Positions 44,701-52,964 of a stretch of DNA of 64,000 bases are shown here, piece by piece (the stretch's first letter is position 1; each line of letters starts with the position of its first letter). This stretch comes from Onstottus_B arcticum. Its GTDB lineage: Bacteria > Acidobacteriota > Blastocatellia > UBA7656. The position numbers were made by a program, and so were the translations under genes. Under the pieces are notes generated by a model. The model did not search any database. It was not told the DNA's origin and worked only from the letters and a program-made list of their open reading frames with translations. The stretch is from assembly GCA_038040485.1 (NCBI GenBank), contig JBBPIE010000035.1, forward strand, positions 9,339 to 73,338, given 5' to 3'.

Positions 44701-47171
44701 TCACCAATCCATTCACAGCGGGCGGCACACCGTCCTATTCGACCGCCACCAGCTACGATGTGCTAGGGCGGGCAACGACGGTTACCTTGCCCGACAGCCA
44801 AACCGTTCAGACCAGCTACAACGGCAACGTCGTCACCGTCACTGATCAGGTGAATCGCAAGTTGCAACAGGTGAAGGACGGACTCGGTCAATTGGTGACG
44901 GTCAACGAGCAGGATGGAACCGGAGCGCTTACACTGTCAACGACCAACACCTACGACGCGGTTGGCAACCGTACCGAGATGAACCAGGGAAATCAATTGC
45001 GGAGCTACAAGTACGACGCGCGTTCGCGGCTGCTCTACGAGAGGATTCCGGAACAAACAGCTTCGATCAACGACGGCAGCGGAACTTTTTGGACGTGCAA
45101 ATACACCTACACCGACTTCAACGCGGTTGCGACGCGCACTGACGCGCGGGGCGTCGTGGGGACTAATTCCTATGACACGCTTAACCGATTGACACAGGTG
45201 AGCTACAACACCGTGAGCGGGGTAACCACCGCCCTGACCGTGACCTTTACTTATGACGCGGACTCGACCTACGGTACGACCGCCAACGGAAAGCTTGTGC
45301 GAGTGAATGTCGGCAGCGACTACCAGGAGCGCTACACGTTCGACAGCAACTATCGTGTTGCGAGTTCTGTCTTCAACATAGGCACCCGCACCTACACGAC
45401 CGACAATCAGTATAACGAGGTAGGCCAGCCGAAGCAGATGCGGCATATGTACTATGACTACGACTCGACAGGACGCTTGAGCGCCATAAAGGACTCCGCG
45501 GGTTCGGCTAGGTTCTACAATCCCACGTATAACGAGGCCGGACAGTTGACTGGAGACACGTTGTTCACGTCTGGGCTCAACGCCGGAGCTCTGGTGAGCA
45601 GCGTGACGGTGGAAACGTTTGGTCATGACCCGAGCCGCCTCCAGTTGACGAGCCAGACAGCGACGACTACGAACACCCAGGGCGCTTGCTTTCCTAGTTG
45701 CCCGCTGCCGCCACCGCCGGGCGGGACCAACTTAAGCCTCACATACAGCTATCAGGCGTCCTCAGGGCAGATGGGAGCAGGGTCTACGGCCGGCAACGCC
45801 GATCAGTTGATGTCGGTTTCGGGCACAATCGGCGGGGTTACCGAGAGCGCAAGCTACACCTATGACAACGATGCCCGATTGGTGACCTCGAATCAGACGA
45901 GCAACGGCACCAGCGCGCAGCGACGGTTCGCTCATGATCGCTGGGGCAACCGTACCGGCGTGTGGAATGCTACCAGCGGCGGGACCCAGATTCAGGCCAT
46001 CACGTTGCAACAAACGGGCGGCGTGCCAACGAATCGCATTACGAGCGTAACCGACCCTTCAACGACACTCAACTACACCTATGATGCGGCCGGGAACGTG
46101 ACCAGCGACGGAGTGCATAGCTACACCTATGATTCAGCGAGTCGGCTGGCGGGCATGGATGGCACCGCGGCCACATATGGCTATGACCAACAGAACCGCC
46201 GTTACAAGAAGAAGGTCGGGACAGCGGTGACGCATTACATCTGGCAAGGCGGCAAGGTGCTAGCCGAGTACAACGGCAGCACCGGTGCGGTTCTGGCTTC
46301 ATATTGGTACGTGGGAGAGAGATTATTCAGGAAGGGCAGCGGCACTATTCAGATGTTTTTGAGCGACCGTCTTAGCGTCAGATTGGCGCTGAGTGAGATC
46401 GGCGCGGTTGTGGGCCGGCAAGGGCATTTGCCGTTTGGCGAAGACTTTGCCGAGAGCGGCACGCAGCAGAAGCAGCATCTAACCGGGTATGAGCGGGACG
46501 CCGAGAGCGGGACGGATTATGCCGTGAACAGGCAGTACGGGCCGGCTGTCGCACGATTCATGCAGACCGATCCGAGTGGCCGTGGTTGTTCCAGTAATAG
46601 TCCTCAGAATGCTAACCCTTACTCTTACGTAGGGAACGATTCAGTAAACCGGACCGATCCGCTGGGCCTGAACTGGATATTGATAGGATGCACAACTTAT
46701 CCAGACCCGGGTGGCAGGTCGTGCACTTCCTGCGCTCAGTATGATGATGAAACTGGCAATGTTCGGGCAAGAGTTACTTGTGATGGCCCTCCACTTGCGC
46801 AGATCGACCCCGGCCCGGTTATCGGATACACCAAACCCGATCGTCAGACCGGCGATCCCGACGGGGCCGGTTGCGGCCCCTGTTGCGCCAAAACTTGGGA
46901 TAACTGCTTTGCCAGCTACAAAAAGAGACTTAAGGAAATAGGGGGCTGGGCTGGCGGAATAAAGATCGCTTTGAAGTGCGCCGGGTTGTGTCTCGCGACT
47001 ATCGACAACCCGATCAGGTACTCCATCTGTGTCAATATCTGTTTGGTGGAACAAAACGCGGAAGCGCATGAGAAAATAGCCGAAACCGTAACGAAATTCA
47101 TAGAGTGCGTTCAGTTCGGAGTGGCTAAATGCAACAAGGCGTACAACGACAGGTGTTCTTGCTTTTTTTGA
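41799..47171 (+). CDS. RHS-repeat protein with Big-like domain and Cys-rich variable C-terminus
   Basis: A 1790-residue RHS/YD-repeat protein. Residues about 38-64 form a signal or membrane anchor (TVMSSLLIMPALGYGFSAAS), followed by a Big-like beta domain (about 106-186, ISRISITPAKIVGYIG...). The centre has many YD repeats that build a hollow shell in known RHS proteins. The RHS core ends with the classic YSYVGNDSVNRTDPLGLN. After it comes a 165-residue tip (46674-47168) with 16 cysteines and a hydrophobic stretch, unlike common toxins I know. Start ATG 41799 has AAGGGAG 5 bases upstream. RHS tips are usually toxins or effectors released by core cleavage; here this is inference. Confidence 0.92.
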   Translation: MPSMPPKQSLAHSLLSKRAFNALQSCHRVFRAGIRRRIICFTVMSSLLIMPALGYGFSAASALAMQIAKDTIAPVPVAIAWVKRVFRRSAVPQRRETTADRTSGVSRISITPAKIVGYIGEQITFSAVGANSAGLTIQGVQFSWASSDADKLRIDNSGTATLGRSGLVWLSARTPNASARVPVLIRPSERPVQTDLEWQIDQEQLRPDTVITTPGSPSGSVLDSIVDRLVPTAHAQSGGGDSADFPYDELWSEPRNLVGSPRNRLSTSSAIGGVLPEGSNFELSVPLYGLQGRGVSESVALHYNSCIWSRHGSAVTFNAVNSWPYLGFNLTPGRIVTYPDGSNTKLVLIDSDGTRHYLGSGPGGTSTTYQTNDGSHITFTGKATNGGIIYYNNGVQKTVQMINNRLQVTRVLNPNGNYITIAYKSQSAPTCGTGGAYVWKQAIDTITDTLGRVIQFNYDTCNNLVSIDVPGYGGTAGTPVTTTIARFDYLVTSSVSTSFSGLTVENVPSGNSVVQLSHVYMPATNTGYKFTYSAYGMISTVSLRKDMTYTSGTGVISDGNEKAYVSFNYPATGSSLTDAPSFSQWTQYPAATSGGTATTSFTANGGLTTKSFTVTSPDASTVTLTRSNVTGTDFGLLTQLELKTGGGTSMSKSVISYSTDGGGQPQVANVVAYDDATPTANQTKEDYDYDSYGNVTNTREYGFKQSGSWVVRRRTRNVYKTDTSYVNAYLRNLVVENDLYDAQLDTNDANDVLVAKTTYTYDDYAAMGGMENYGGTTYSVGHLSNYDTSWTVRGNSTGSTEYTDLTAPSTITHLRKIDIFGNVVKEQLSCCSEQTMNTDDTNGFLVPVTIVRGDPPGTTLTTTYGSDFNTSLQMSVMDPNSQTTTISARDAALRPTQTDLPTGVTMTASYNESTLSVSASATYDDGGTTKTLVKTTTADGWGRQIQTVDQYGSQVNRSYDNMGYAVSVTNPFTAGGTPSYSTATSYDVLGRATTVTLPDSQTVQTSYNGNVVTVTDQVNRKLQQVKDGLGQLVTVNEQDGTGALTLSTTNTYDAVGNRTEMNQGNQLRSYKYDARSRLLYERIPEQTASINDGSGTFWTCKYTYTDFNAVATRTDARGVVGTNSYDTLNRLTQVSYNTVSGVTTALTVTFTYDADSTYGTTANGKLVRVNVGSDYQERYTFDSNYRVASSVFNIGTRTYTTDNQYNEVGQPKQMRHMYYDYDSTGRLSAIKDSAGSARFYNPTYNEAGQLTGDTLFTSGLNAGALVSSVTVETFGHDPSRLQLTSQTATTTNTQGACFPSCPLPPPPGGTNLSLTYSYQASSGQMGAGSTAGNADQLMSVSGTIGGVTESASYTYDNDARLVTSNQTSNGTSAQRRFAHDRWGNRTGVWNATSGGTQIQAITLQQTGGVPTNRITSVTDPSTTLNYTYDAAGNVTSDGVHSYTYDSASRLAGMDGTAATYGYDQQNRRYKKKVGTAVTHYIWQGGKVLAEYNGSTGAVLASYWYVGERLFRKGSGTIQMFLSDRLSVRLALSEIGAVVGRQGHLPFGEDFAESGTQQKQHLTGYERDAESGTDYAVNRQYGPAVARFMQTDPSGRGCSSNSPQNANPYSYVGNDSVNRTDPLGLNWILIGCTTYPDPGGRSCTSCAQYDDETGNVRARVTCDGPPLAQIDPGPVIGYTKPDRQTGDPDGAGCGPCCAKTWDNCFASYKKRLKEIGGWAGGIKIALKCAGLCLATIDNPIRYSICVNICLVEQNAEAHEKIAETVTKFIECVQFGVAKCNKAYNDRCSCFF

Positions 47172-47333
47172 CGCCTTTCGGGAAGGTGTTTGCCGCGCGC
47201 CAAGGGTGCGCGGCAATAGCGTGCCAACGGGACTTCAAGGAGACTAAGAACGACGGCCCCCGATATAGCGGCGCGACGGATAGAGAAGACAGCGAATTCT
47301 TGATGGGTTGCTTTAACGGCCAGATTGTTGTTT

Positions 47334-48128
47334 ATGTCCGGTCCTGAACAATGCGAAAAGCGAAGGTGGTATCACGCGGCTTGCGGCGCACACGTTGTCA
47401 GAGTGTTCGCGTGTTGGCTGGCTGTAATCGTGTCCTTCCACGGCTGTAGCCGATTTGAAATCCCTCGCGACCCGGAAGCGGCACAAGTTGAGCTAAAGAA
47501 ACTTGGGCTGAACTATGACACGAGGACTTTTCTCGAGAGTGCCCGGAGTGGTAACACGAGGGTGGTGGAGCTTTTCCTCATCGCGGGAATGGACCCGGAC
47601 GCCAAATCTGACTCTGGCGTAACAGCGTTGATGGAGTCGGCTTACGCCGGCAAAGCGGCTGCAGTGCACGTCTTGTTGGCGCGGGGAGCAAAGGTCGGCC
47701 TACGGGGCTCCGATGGACGTACTGCGCTGCATCGGGCCGCGGCAGGGCCGTTTGGTTATGCGTCCGTGCAAGCGCTGCTTGACGGCGGTGCAGACCCGAA
47801 CGCCAGGGCCGCTAACGGAGAAACTCCGCTCATGGAAGCGCTGCTCTTGCCGTTGTCTGATTCCTCGACGGAGTTTCTGGCGCCAAACTACGTTCGCACT
47901 GTAACCGCTCTGCTGGAACGCGGAGCGGATGTTAACGCACCTAGTCTGAACGGCATTACTCCGCTAATGCGGGCGGCGATCGGCGGCAACTCGCAAATGG
48001 TTCACCTGCTGCTTGATGGAGGCGCTAATGCAGGAGCCGTGAGCAACGAGGGCAAGTCAGCCGAAGAGTACGCCCTTCAACGTAACAACCACGAAATTGC
48101 AAAGATCATAAAAGCGGCAGACGGCTGA
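47334..48128 (+). CDS. Ankyrin-repeat lipoprotein candidate, possible partner of the RHS tip
   Basis: A protein of about 264 residues. The N-terminus contains a hydrophobic segment ending in a lipobox-like SFHGC (about residues 25-40), so it may be a lipoprotein. Five ankyrin repeats follow, with typical GNTRVVELFLIAGMDPDA, SGVTALMESAYAGKAAAV, DGRTALHRAA, GADPNARAANGETPLMEA and GADVNAPSLNGITPLMRAA. Ankyrin proteins are known immunity proteins in polymorphic toxin loci. This gene starts 160 bases after the RHS stop on the same strand, which fits that role. The exact start is uncertain because no good ribosome site is visible. Confidence 0.8.
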   Translation: MSGPEQCEKRRWYHAACGAHVVRVFACWLAVIVSFHGCSRFEIPRDPEAAQVELKKLGLNYDTRTFLESARSGNTRVVELFLIAGMDPDAKSDSGVTALMESAYAGKAAAVHVLLARGAKVGLRGSDGRTALHRAAAGPFGYASVQALLDGGADPNARAANGETPLMEALLLPLSDSSTEFLAPNYVRTVTALLERGADVNAPSLNGITPLMRAAIGGNSQMVHLLLDGGANAGAVSNEGKSAEEYALQRNNHEIAKIIKAADG

Positions 48129-48217
48129 GGGCGCTATCGAATCGTCGTCCGTTCCGTCGGGACCAGAGCCCTGAAGACTGACGCTACGACTCTAAGGGCA
48201 CACTCCCGGGTACTACT

Positions 48218-48709
48218 ATGAACGCAGGCTTAGTTCTCATCCTCGTACTAGCTATTGGAGCTATCGCTGGCTTACGTTCGGGGATCCCGCCGATGGTGCT
48301 CGCCTGGGCAGCTTACTGGGGTTGGCTAAGAGAAGCTGGCGCGTTCTCCGCCTTATTGCTCGAACCAACTCTATCAAGGCCGTTCGTCTTTTTCATTACC
48401 GGTGTTGCGATCGTCGAGATGGTAATCGACAAAGTTCCCAAGACGCCCAGCCGACTGACGGTTTGGCCTCTCATAGCACGAATTGTTCTCGGCGGATTCT
48501 CGGCCGCATTACTCGCCGAAGCGGGTGGCCTATCCGCGTTGCTTGGGGCATTGCTCGGTGCAGCAGCCGCGGTCGCAGGGGCTTATGCTGGGAATAGGGT
48601 TCGGGCGCTTTTGGTGAGAGCCTTAAAAGTCCCCGATTTCTCAGTCGGCCTTGTAGAGGACGCAGTCGCAATAGGACTTGGGTTTCTCGTGGCTTCCCGT
48701 TTCGCTTAA
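48218..48709 (+). CDS. DUF4126-family membrane protein
   Basis: A 163-residue protein with about four hydrophobic segments and the family features GLRSGIPPMVLAWAAYWGW near the start, VDKVPKTPSR (here IDKVPKTPSRL) in the middle and a Gly/Ala-rich helix pair. It matches DUF4126 as I know it; the role is unknown. It is probably a core gene caught among accessory ones. Confidence 0.8.
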   Translation: MNAGLVLILVLAIGAIAGLRSGIPPMVLAWAAYWGWLREAGAFSALLLEPTLSRPFVFFITGVAIVEMVIDKVPKTPSRLTVWPLIARIVLGGFSAALLAEAGGLSALLGALLGAAAAVAGAYAGNRVRALLVRALKVPDFSVGLVEDAVAIGLGFLVASRFA

Positions 48710-48726
48710 GTGCCGGTCATTACAAG

Positions 48727-48804
48727 ACAATCACGCTTCCGACCAACACCGTCACGTTAAGCGGCGCCGCAAGCGAAACGACGGCTTGCCGGTCTCTGAC
48801 CTAG
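48727..48804 (+). pseudogene. Remnant of a PKD-like domain
   Basis: The stretch encodes TITLPTNTVTLSGAAS and then needs a frame change to read DGLPVS, as in the common PKD-like repeat (ITLPTNTVTLSG.ASDDGLP). It is only a 26-codon piece with a stop and no start, so it is debris of a larger extracellular protein gene. Confidence 0.5.
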
Positions 48805-48969
48805 CCAACCATTCGGCACAGGCTGAAATATTGCTTGTATTGTCCTGCTAATATTGTCCTTGTTGAAACTGCGCCTAGATGATAACGTTGCCCAAGCTGG
48901 TGCCCGGATGGGCACACAGTTCGATGTTAACTCGTAACGAGGTGCTGGACGGCACCATCAAGGAGAGTT

Positions 48970-50151
48970 ATGAAGAACAATGCCTTTTTGTTCCCCGCAC
49001 GTTTCGCACGACGAGTCCCAGACCCAGTATTCAACAACCAGCTTGGCATGGAGAGGCACTTCTTGTTTGTGCCCGTGAGCAAAGTACCGGCTGGTCTACC
49101 AATGGACCCGAATGCGCGTGTCCCAAACATTCGCCGAACTGTCTACAAGGAAGTCCGCGAGAGTCTGGTGACAGATGATGGAATGTTCCACCTTAAACAC
49201 AAGGGGATTACGCTTGTCGCCGCGAGTGTTCAGAAGCGGCCTGACAAAGCACACTCTGAGTATTTGGTCACCCTTGAGGACGGGCATGGCATCGTTGATG
49301 GTGGACACACCTACGAGCTTATTATGCGAGAACAGACCGGCAACGAACTGCCGGAAGAGCAGTACGTGAAGTTCGAAGTGTTAACTAATGTGGAGCCAGC
49401 GATGATTCCCGATATAGCTGGGGGCCTTAACACGTCCGTTCAAGTCCAGGATATGAGCCTAGACAACTTGAGCGGAGACTTCGACTGGCTCAAAAAGATT
49501 ATTGCGGGAGAGCCCTACGCGAAACACATCGCGTGGAGAGAGAACGAGCAGAGTGAGTTCGATGGGCGCGATCTGGTTAGTCTCTTGACCTGCTTCAATG
49601 TCGAGCGGTTTCCTAACAACGTAAGTGATACGCAGCCTGTTATGGCTTATGAAAAAAAGTCGTCCGCCCTGAAGCTGTTTGAAGACGACCCCGAATCGTT
49701 CAAGAGACTGTCACCAATCGTCAAAGACATCCTTCTGTTGCATGACATCATAAGTGCCGAGGCACGGATGAAGTGGAACGAAGATGGAGGTCTATTTGGT
49801 GCGCTCGCCTTCGTTGAAAAAAGCAAGCGCGGCTTTGTGATGTTCTTTAGTGGTCAGACGGTTGACAATAGACTGATGAGCGGTGCGCTCTATCCAATTC
49901 TGGCAGCATTTCGCTGGATGGTTGAGGAGGACAAGAAGAGCAAGAAGTTCGTTTGGAGAGGGGGCTTCAAAGCGGTCCGCGCACTCTGGGATCAGTCCGC
50001 ATTGGAACTCCTTAAGATGACCAAGCAAGCAAGTGATGAACTCGGTCGCAACCCGAACGCGATTGGGAAGAGCAGGAACCACTGGGCGAACCTCTTCGCG
50101 CGCGTTGCAATGCGAGACCTTATCACTAGCCAGTTAAGCAAGTCTTCGTAG
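48970..50151 (+). CDS. AIPR-family abortive-infection phage-resistance protein
   Basis: A 393-residue protein with the AIPR pattern: DPNARVPNIRRTVYKEVRESL, FHLKHKGITLVAASV and GHGIVDGGHTYELI in the first 130 residues. AIPR proteins were named for abortive infection phage resistance; the molecular action is not well known. The ATG has AAGGAG about 5 bases upstream. It appears alone, without restriction genes next to it, and its codon and base usage look more AT-rich than the neighbours, suggesting transfer. A perfect 22-base palindrome follows the stop. Confidence 0.82.
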   Translation: MKNNAFLFPARFARRVPDPVFNNQLGMERHFLFVPVSKVPAGLPMDPNARVPNIRRTVYKEVRESLVTDDGMFHLKHKGITLVAASVQKRPDKAHSEYLVTLEDGHGIVDGGHTYELIMREQTGNELPEEQYVKFEVLTNVEPAMIPDIAGGLNTSVQVQDMSLDNLSGDFDWLKKIIAGEPYAKHIAWRENEQSEFDGRDLVSLLTCFNVERFPNNVSDTQPVMAYEKKSSALKLFEDDPESFKRLSPIVKDILLLHDIISAEARMKWNEDGGLFGALAFVEKSKRGFVMFFSGQTVDNRLMSGALYPILAAFRWMVEEDKKSKKFVWRGGFKAVRALWDQSALELLKMTKQASDELGRNPNAIGKSRNHWANLFARVAMRDLITSQLSKSS

Positions 50152-50176
50152 GCACCCGCTTCAATCAAGTGCTGGG

Positions 50177-50198
50177 GAGGGTTTCGATCGAAACCCTC
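50177..50198. terminator. Perfect 22-base palindrome after the AIPR gene
   Basis: gagggtttcga and its reverse complement abut with no loop, 26 bases after the AIPR stop. It is possibly a terminator stem, but no T tract follows. Confidence 0.4.
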
Positions 50199-50248
50199 TC
50201 CGCCTTCGGAAGGAGCGCGGTACGTGAGGGGCGTCGAAACTTTGCTGG

Positions 50249-51081
50249 ATGATCGTCTACTCGCACAACCTCGCGGCGAATCACGAACAGGTAACCGATC
50301 GCCTCGGGCACTCGACTACCTACGAGTATGACGTAAACGGGAATGTGCTGAGGCTGACCGACGCGCAGGGACACGAGACCGCTTACACCTACGACGATCA
50401 CGACAACAAACTGACTGAGACCAACGCGATCGGCAAGACGACGACCTTCACCTACGACGCCAAAGATAATCTGGCTTCGCAGACCGACCCTCTCGGCAAC
50501 GTCACGCGGTACACGTACAACGACCTGCGCCAGGTGCTGACCGTTACCGACCCGAAGCTCGCGGTCACGACAAACGTGTACGACTTCAAAGGCAATCTGC
50601 AATCGACGACGGATGCGCTTGGGAACACGACATCGTTTACGTACCTGTCGAACGGGTTGCGGGACACGATGACCGACGCGCTTGGCCGAGTCACGCGATA
50701 CGGCTACGACGGGAACGGCAACATCGCGAGCGAGACCGACGCGCTGAATCACGTGACGACGTTCGGCTACGACGCAAACGGCAATCGCGTGAGCCAGACG
50801 ACCACGCGGACTTTGGCGACTGGCGCGACTGAGACACAGACGACGACGTTTGAATACGACAACCAGAACCGGTTGAAGAAGACGATCAATCCGGACGGGA
50901 CACGACGCAAGTCATCTACAACTCGATCGGCCAGCAGGTGACCAGCATCGATCAACTGGGCCGGCAGATGAGCTTGGAGTACGACTCGATGGGGCGGATG
51001 ACCCGAACCAGCTATCCAGACACTACCTCGGAGAGTTCTGCTTCGGAGAGTTCTCCTAATAACGTGGAGGGGGGCTGTTGA
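50249..51081 (+). pseudogene. Truncated and frameshifted RHS-repeat gene
   Basis: About 220 codons of typical YD repeats (LTDAQGHETAYTYDDHDNKL, TDALGRVTRYGYDGNGN) begin just after an in-frame stop and have no signal sequence. After NPDGT (near 50906) the frame breaks. The continuation TTQVIYNSIGQQVTSIDQLG and LEYDSMGRMTRTSYPD is found in another frame, up to a stop at 51079-51081. One missing base restores the reading. There is no RHS core end or tip. The sequence type differs from the complete RHS gene, so it is a remnant of another RHS gene. Confidence 0.85.
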
Positions 51082-51113
51082 CCTTGGATTAGCCGTTTTG
51101 ATTGATTGAGAGG

Positions 51114-51186
51114 TACGCCCGGCAGGACTCGAACCTGCGACCCTCTGCTTAGAAGGCAGATGCTCTATCCTCTGAGCTACGGGCGC
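51114..51186 (-). tRNA. tRNA-Arg (anticodon TCT)
   Basis: A cloverleaf on the minus strand: acceptor GCGCCCG pairs with CGGGCGT (one G-U), D-arm GCTCAGAGGATAGAGC, anticodon stem TCTGC/GCAGA with loop CTTCTAA (anticodon TCT), T-arm with GGTTCGAGTCC. CCA is not fully encoded. Confidence 0.97.
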
Positions 51187-51209
51187 ACAATGAAATACCG
51201 TGACTAGAG

Positions 51210-51255
51210 AAGAGTGACAAGTGACCAGCTTAACCGCTGATCACTCGCCACTCTT
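51210..51255. repeat. Short inverted repeat between the two tRNA genes
   Basis: aagagtgacaagtgaccag (51210-51228) is inverted at 51237-51255 with three mismatches and an 8-base loop. It may be a processing hairpin of the tRNA transcript or one of the window's intergenic inverted elements. Confidence 0.65.
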
Positions 51256-51272
51256 TGCTTACAGCTAAACAA

Positions 51273-51349
<77 letters not shown>

Positions 51350-51392
51350 TTAAGCGAAGTTCATTCTAGTTGAGCAATACAGCGGGGTCAAA

Positions 51393-51533
51393 GGATTTTG
51401 GATTTTAGATTTTAGATTTTGGAATGAGGCGGGTAATCAATTGAGGTCCTGGATCCTTGGCTTGAGCCGGCGCGCCTTGGACCAATTCGCGCTCAGCGAA
51501 CGCGAATCCAAAATCCAAAATCTAAAATCCGAA
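51393..51533. repeat. Dispersed gattttg palindromic element
   Basis: The arms at 51393-51423 and 51505-51533 (inverted) enclose about 80 bases. It is the third copy in the window, here in the gap between tRNA-Pro and the M16 protease gene. Confidence 0.88.
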
Positions 51534-51608
51534 ACGGCATTCGCTTTTGCGCCGCCGGAGAACCGTGTGATAGCATCCGCATTCACGGTTGAGAAGAGTA
51601 GAAACATA

Positions 51609-52886
51609 ATGCATCAAGTTAGTCCCATCCAGCAGACGGTCCTCGACAACGGTCTCACGATAATCTCAGAACAAATGAACCATGTGCGCTCGGCCTCGGT
51701 CGGCATTTGGGTGCGCTCCGGTTCGCGCCACGAGCAGGCTTCGCTAAACGGTATTTCTCACTTTATCGAACACACCTTGTTCAAGGGCACGCGCAACCGC
51801 ACATCGCGAGAGATCGCCGTCGAGAGTGACGCAATAGGCGGCCACGTAGACGCGTTCACCAGCCGCGAAGTCGCTGCCTACTATGTCAGGGTGCTGGACG
51901 AGCATCTTGCCCGATCGTTCGACTTGATTGCAGACCTCGTGACCAATCCGCTGTTCGCCGAAGAAGAACTGGACCGCGAACGTAACGTCGTGACCGAAGA
52001 AATCAAGATGGTCGAAGACACGCCGGACGATCTGGTGCAGGAGGTCTTCGTCTCGAACTTCTGGCCGGATCATCCGCTGGGCCGATCGATTCTGGGGACA
52101 GTCGACACGCTTGCGACTTTCAATCACGAACGAGTAGCAGAGTATTTCTCGAACGTCTACACTCCGAGAAACCTCGTAGTCTCCGGAGCCGGCAACATCG
52201 AACACGACCGCTTTGTTGATATGGTCGGGCGCTATCTTGGCGGGATGATAGACAGACCCGCCGGGTTGAGCGCGTCGCCGCCCTCGCCCGCAATGCGCCG
52301 CGTGGTGTTGGACAAGGACCTCGAGCAAGCCCATCTGGTGCTTGGCACTCGTTGTCCGCCGATGACCTCGCCAGACCGCTATGCCGTCCACTTGTTGAAC
52401 GTGATCCTCGGAGGCGGCATGAGCTCGCGTCTGTTCCAGACGATCAGGGAAGAGCACGGGCTTGCATACGCGGTCTTCTCGGGCGTTAACGCATACACCG
52501 ATGCGGGGTTCCTGTCGGTTTACGCGGCTACGTCGCCGGATCAGCTCACCGATGTGATAAGGCTCAGCGTGGAAGAGTTCGGCAAGGTTAAGAACGAGCC
52601 GGTCACTGAAGCCGAGCTTCAACGCGCGAAGGACCAGTTCAAGGTTTCGATCATGCTCAGCCTTGAATCTACGTCGGCGCGTATGAGCAACCTCGCGCGG
52701 CAGGAGATCTTTTTTGGGCGGCAGTTCACGCTTGACGAGATGCTTGCGCGGATCAACCGGGTGACAGCCGAGGACGTTCAGCGAATGGCTGGTCAGATAT
52801 TCAGCAGTGACGATCTAGCCATCACTGCCGTGGGACAGCTCGGGTCACTTTCGCTAGATCTTGAGCACGACCGAATCGCGGTGTGA
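51609..52886 (+). CDS. M16-family zinc metallopeptidase
   Basis: A 425-residue member of the insulinase/processing peptidase family. The inverted zinc motif H51-F-I-E54-H55 is intact and the later glutamate lies in EERDRERNVVTEE-like sequence (about 120-135). Two M16 half-domains are present in the usual order and length. Relatives degrade peptides or process precursors in the cytoplasm or periplasm; no signal peptide is seen. I chose ATG 51609 (MHQVSP), since the longer frame translates the dispersed repeat. Confidence 0.93.
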   Translation: MHQVSPIQQTVLDNGLTIISEQMNHVRSASVGIWVRSGSRHEQASLNGISHFIEHTLFKGTRNRTSREIAVESDAIGGHVDAFTSREVAAYYVRVLDEHLARSFDLIADLVTNPLFAEEELDRERNVVTEEIKMVEDTPDDLVQEVFVSNFWPDHPLGRSILGTVDTLATFNHERVAEYFSNVYTPRNLVVSGAGNIEHDRFVDMVGRYLGGMIDRPAGLSASPPSPAMRRVVLDKDLEQAHLVLGTRCPPMTSPDRYAVHLLNVILGGGMSSRLFQTIREEHGLAYAVFSGVNAYTDAGFLSVYAATSPDQLTDVIRLSVEEFGKVKNEPVTEAELQRAKDQFKVSIMLSLESTSARMSNLARQEIFFGRQFTLDEMLARINRVTAEDVQRMAGQIFSSDDLAITAVGQLGSLSLDLEHDRIAV

Positions 52887-52891
52887 AAGGC

Positions 52892-52959
52892 CTAGTGGTC
52901 AGTGCCCGTGGCCAGTGGTTAACCGCGTTCATCTTTGGCTAACTGACCACTGACCACTG
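52892..52959. repeat. Inverted tandem-heptamer element (agtggtc units)
   Basis: agtggtc-like units at 52892-52922 are inverted (gaccact) at 52939-52959. It fills the gap between the M16 and MBL genes, so it would form a hairpin in a common transcript. Confidence 0.8.
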
Positions 52960-52964
52960 TTGAG

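Noticed and set aside
51441..51608. N-terminal extension of the M16 protease
   Set aside because: It translates the right arm of the gattttg element and has no ribosome site.
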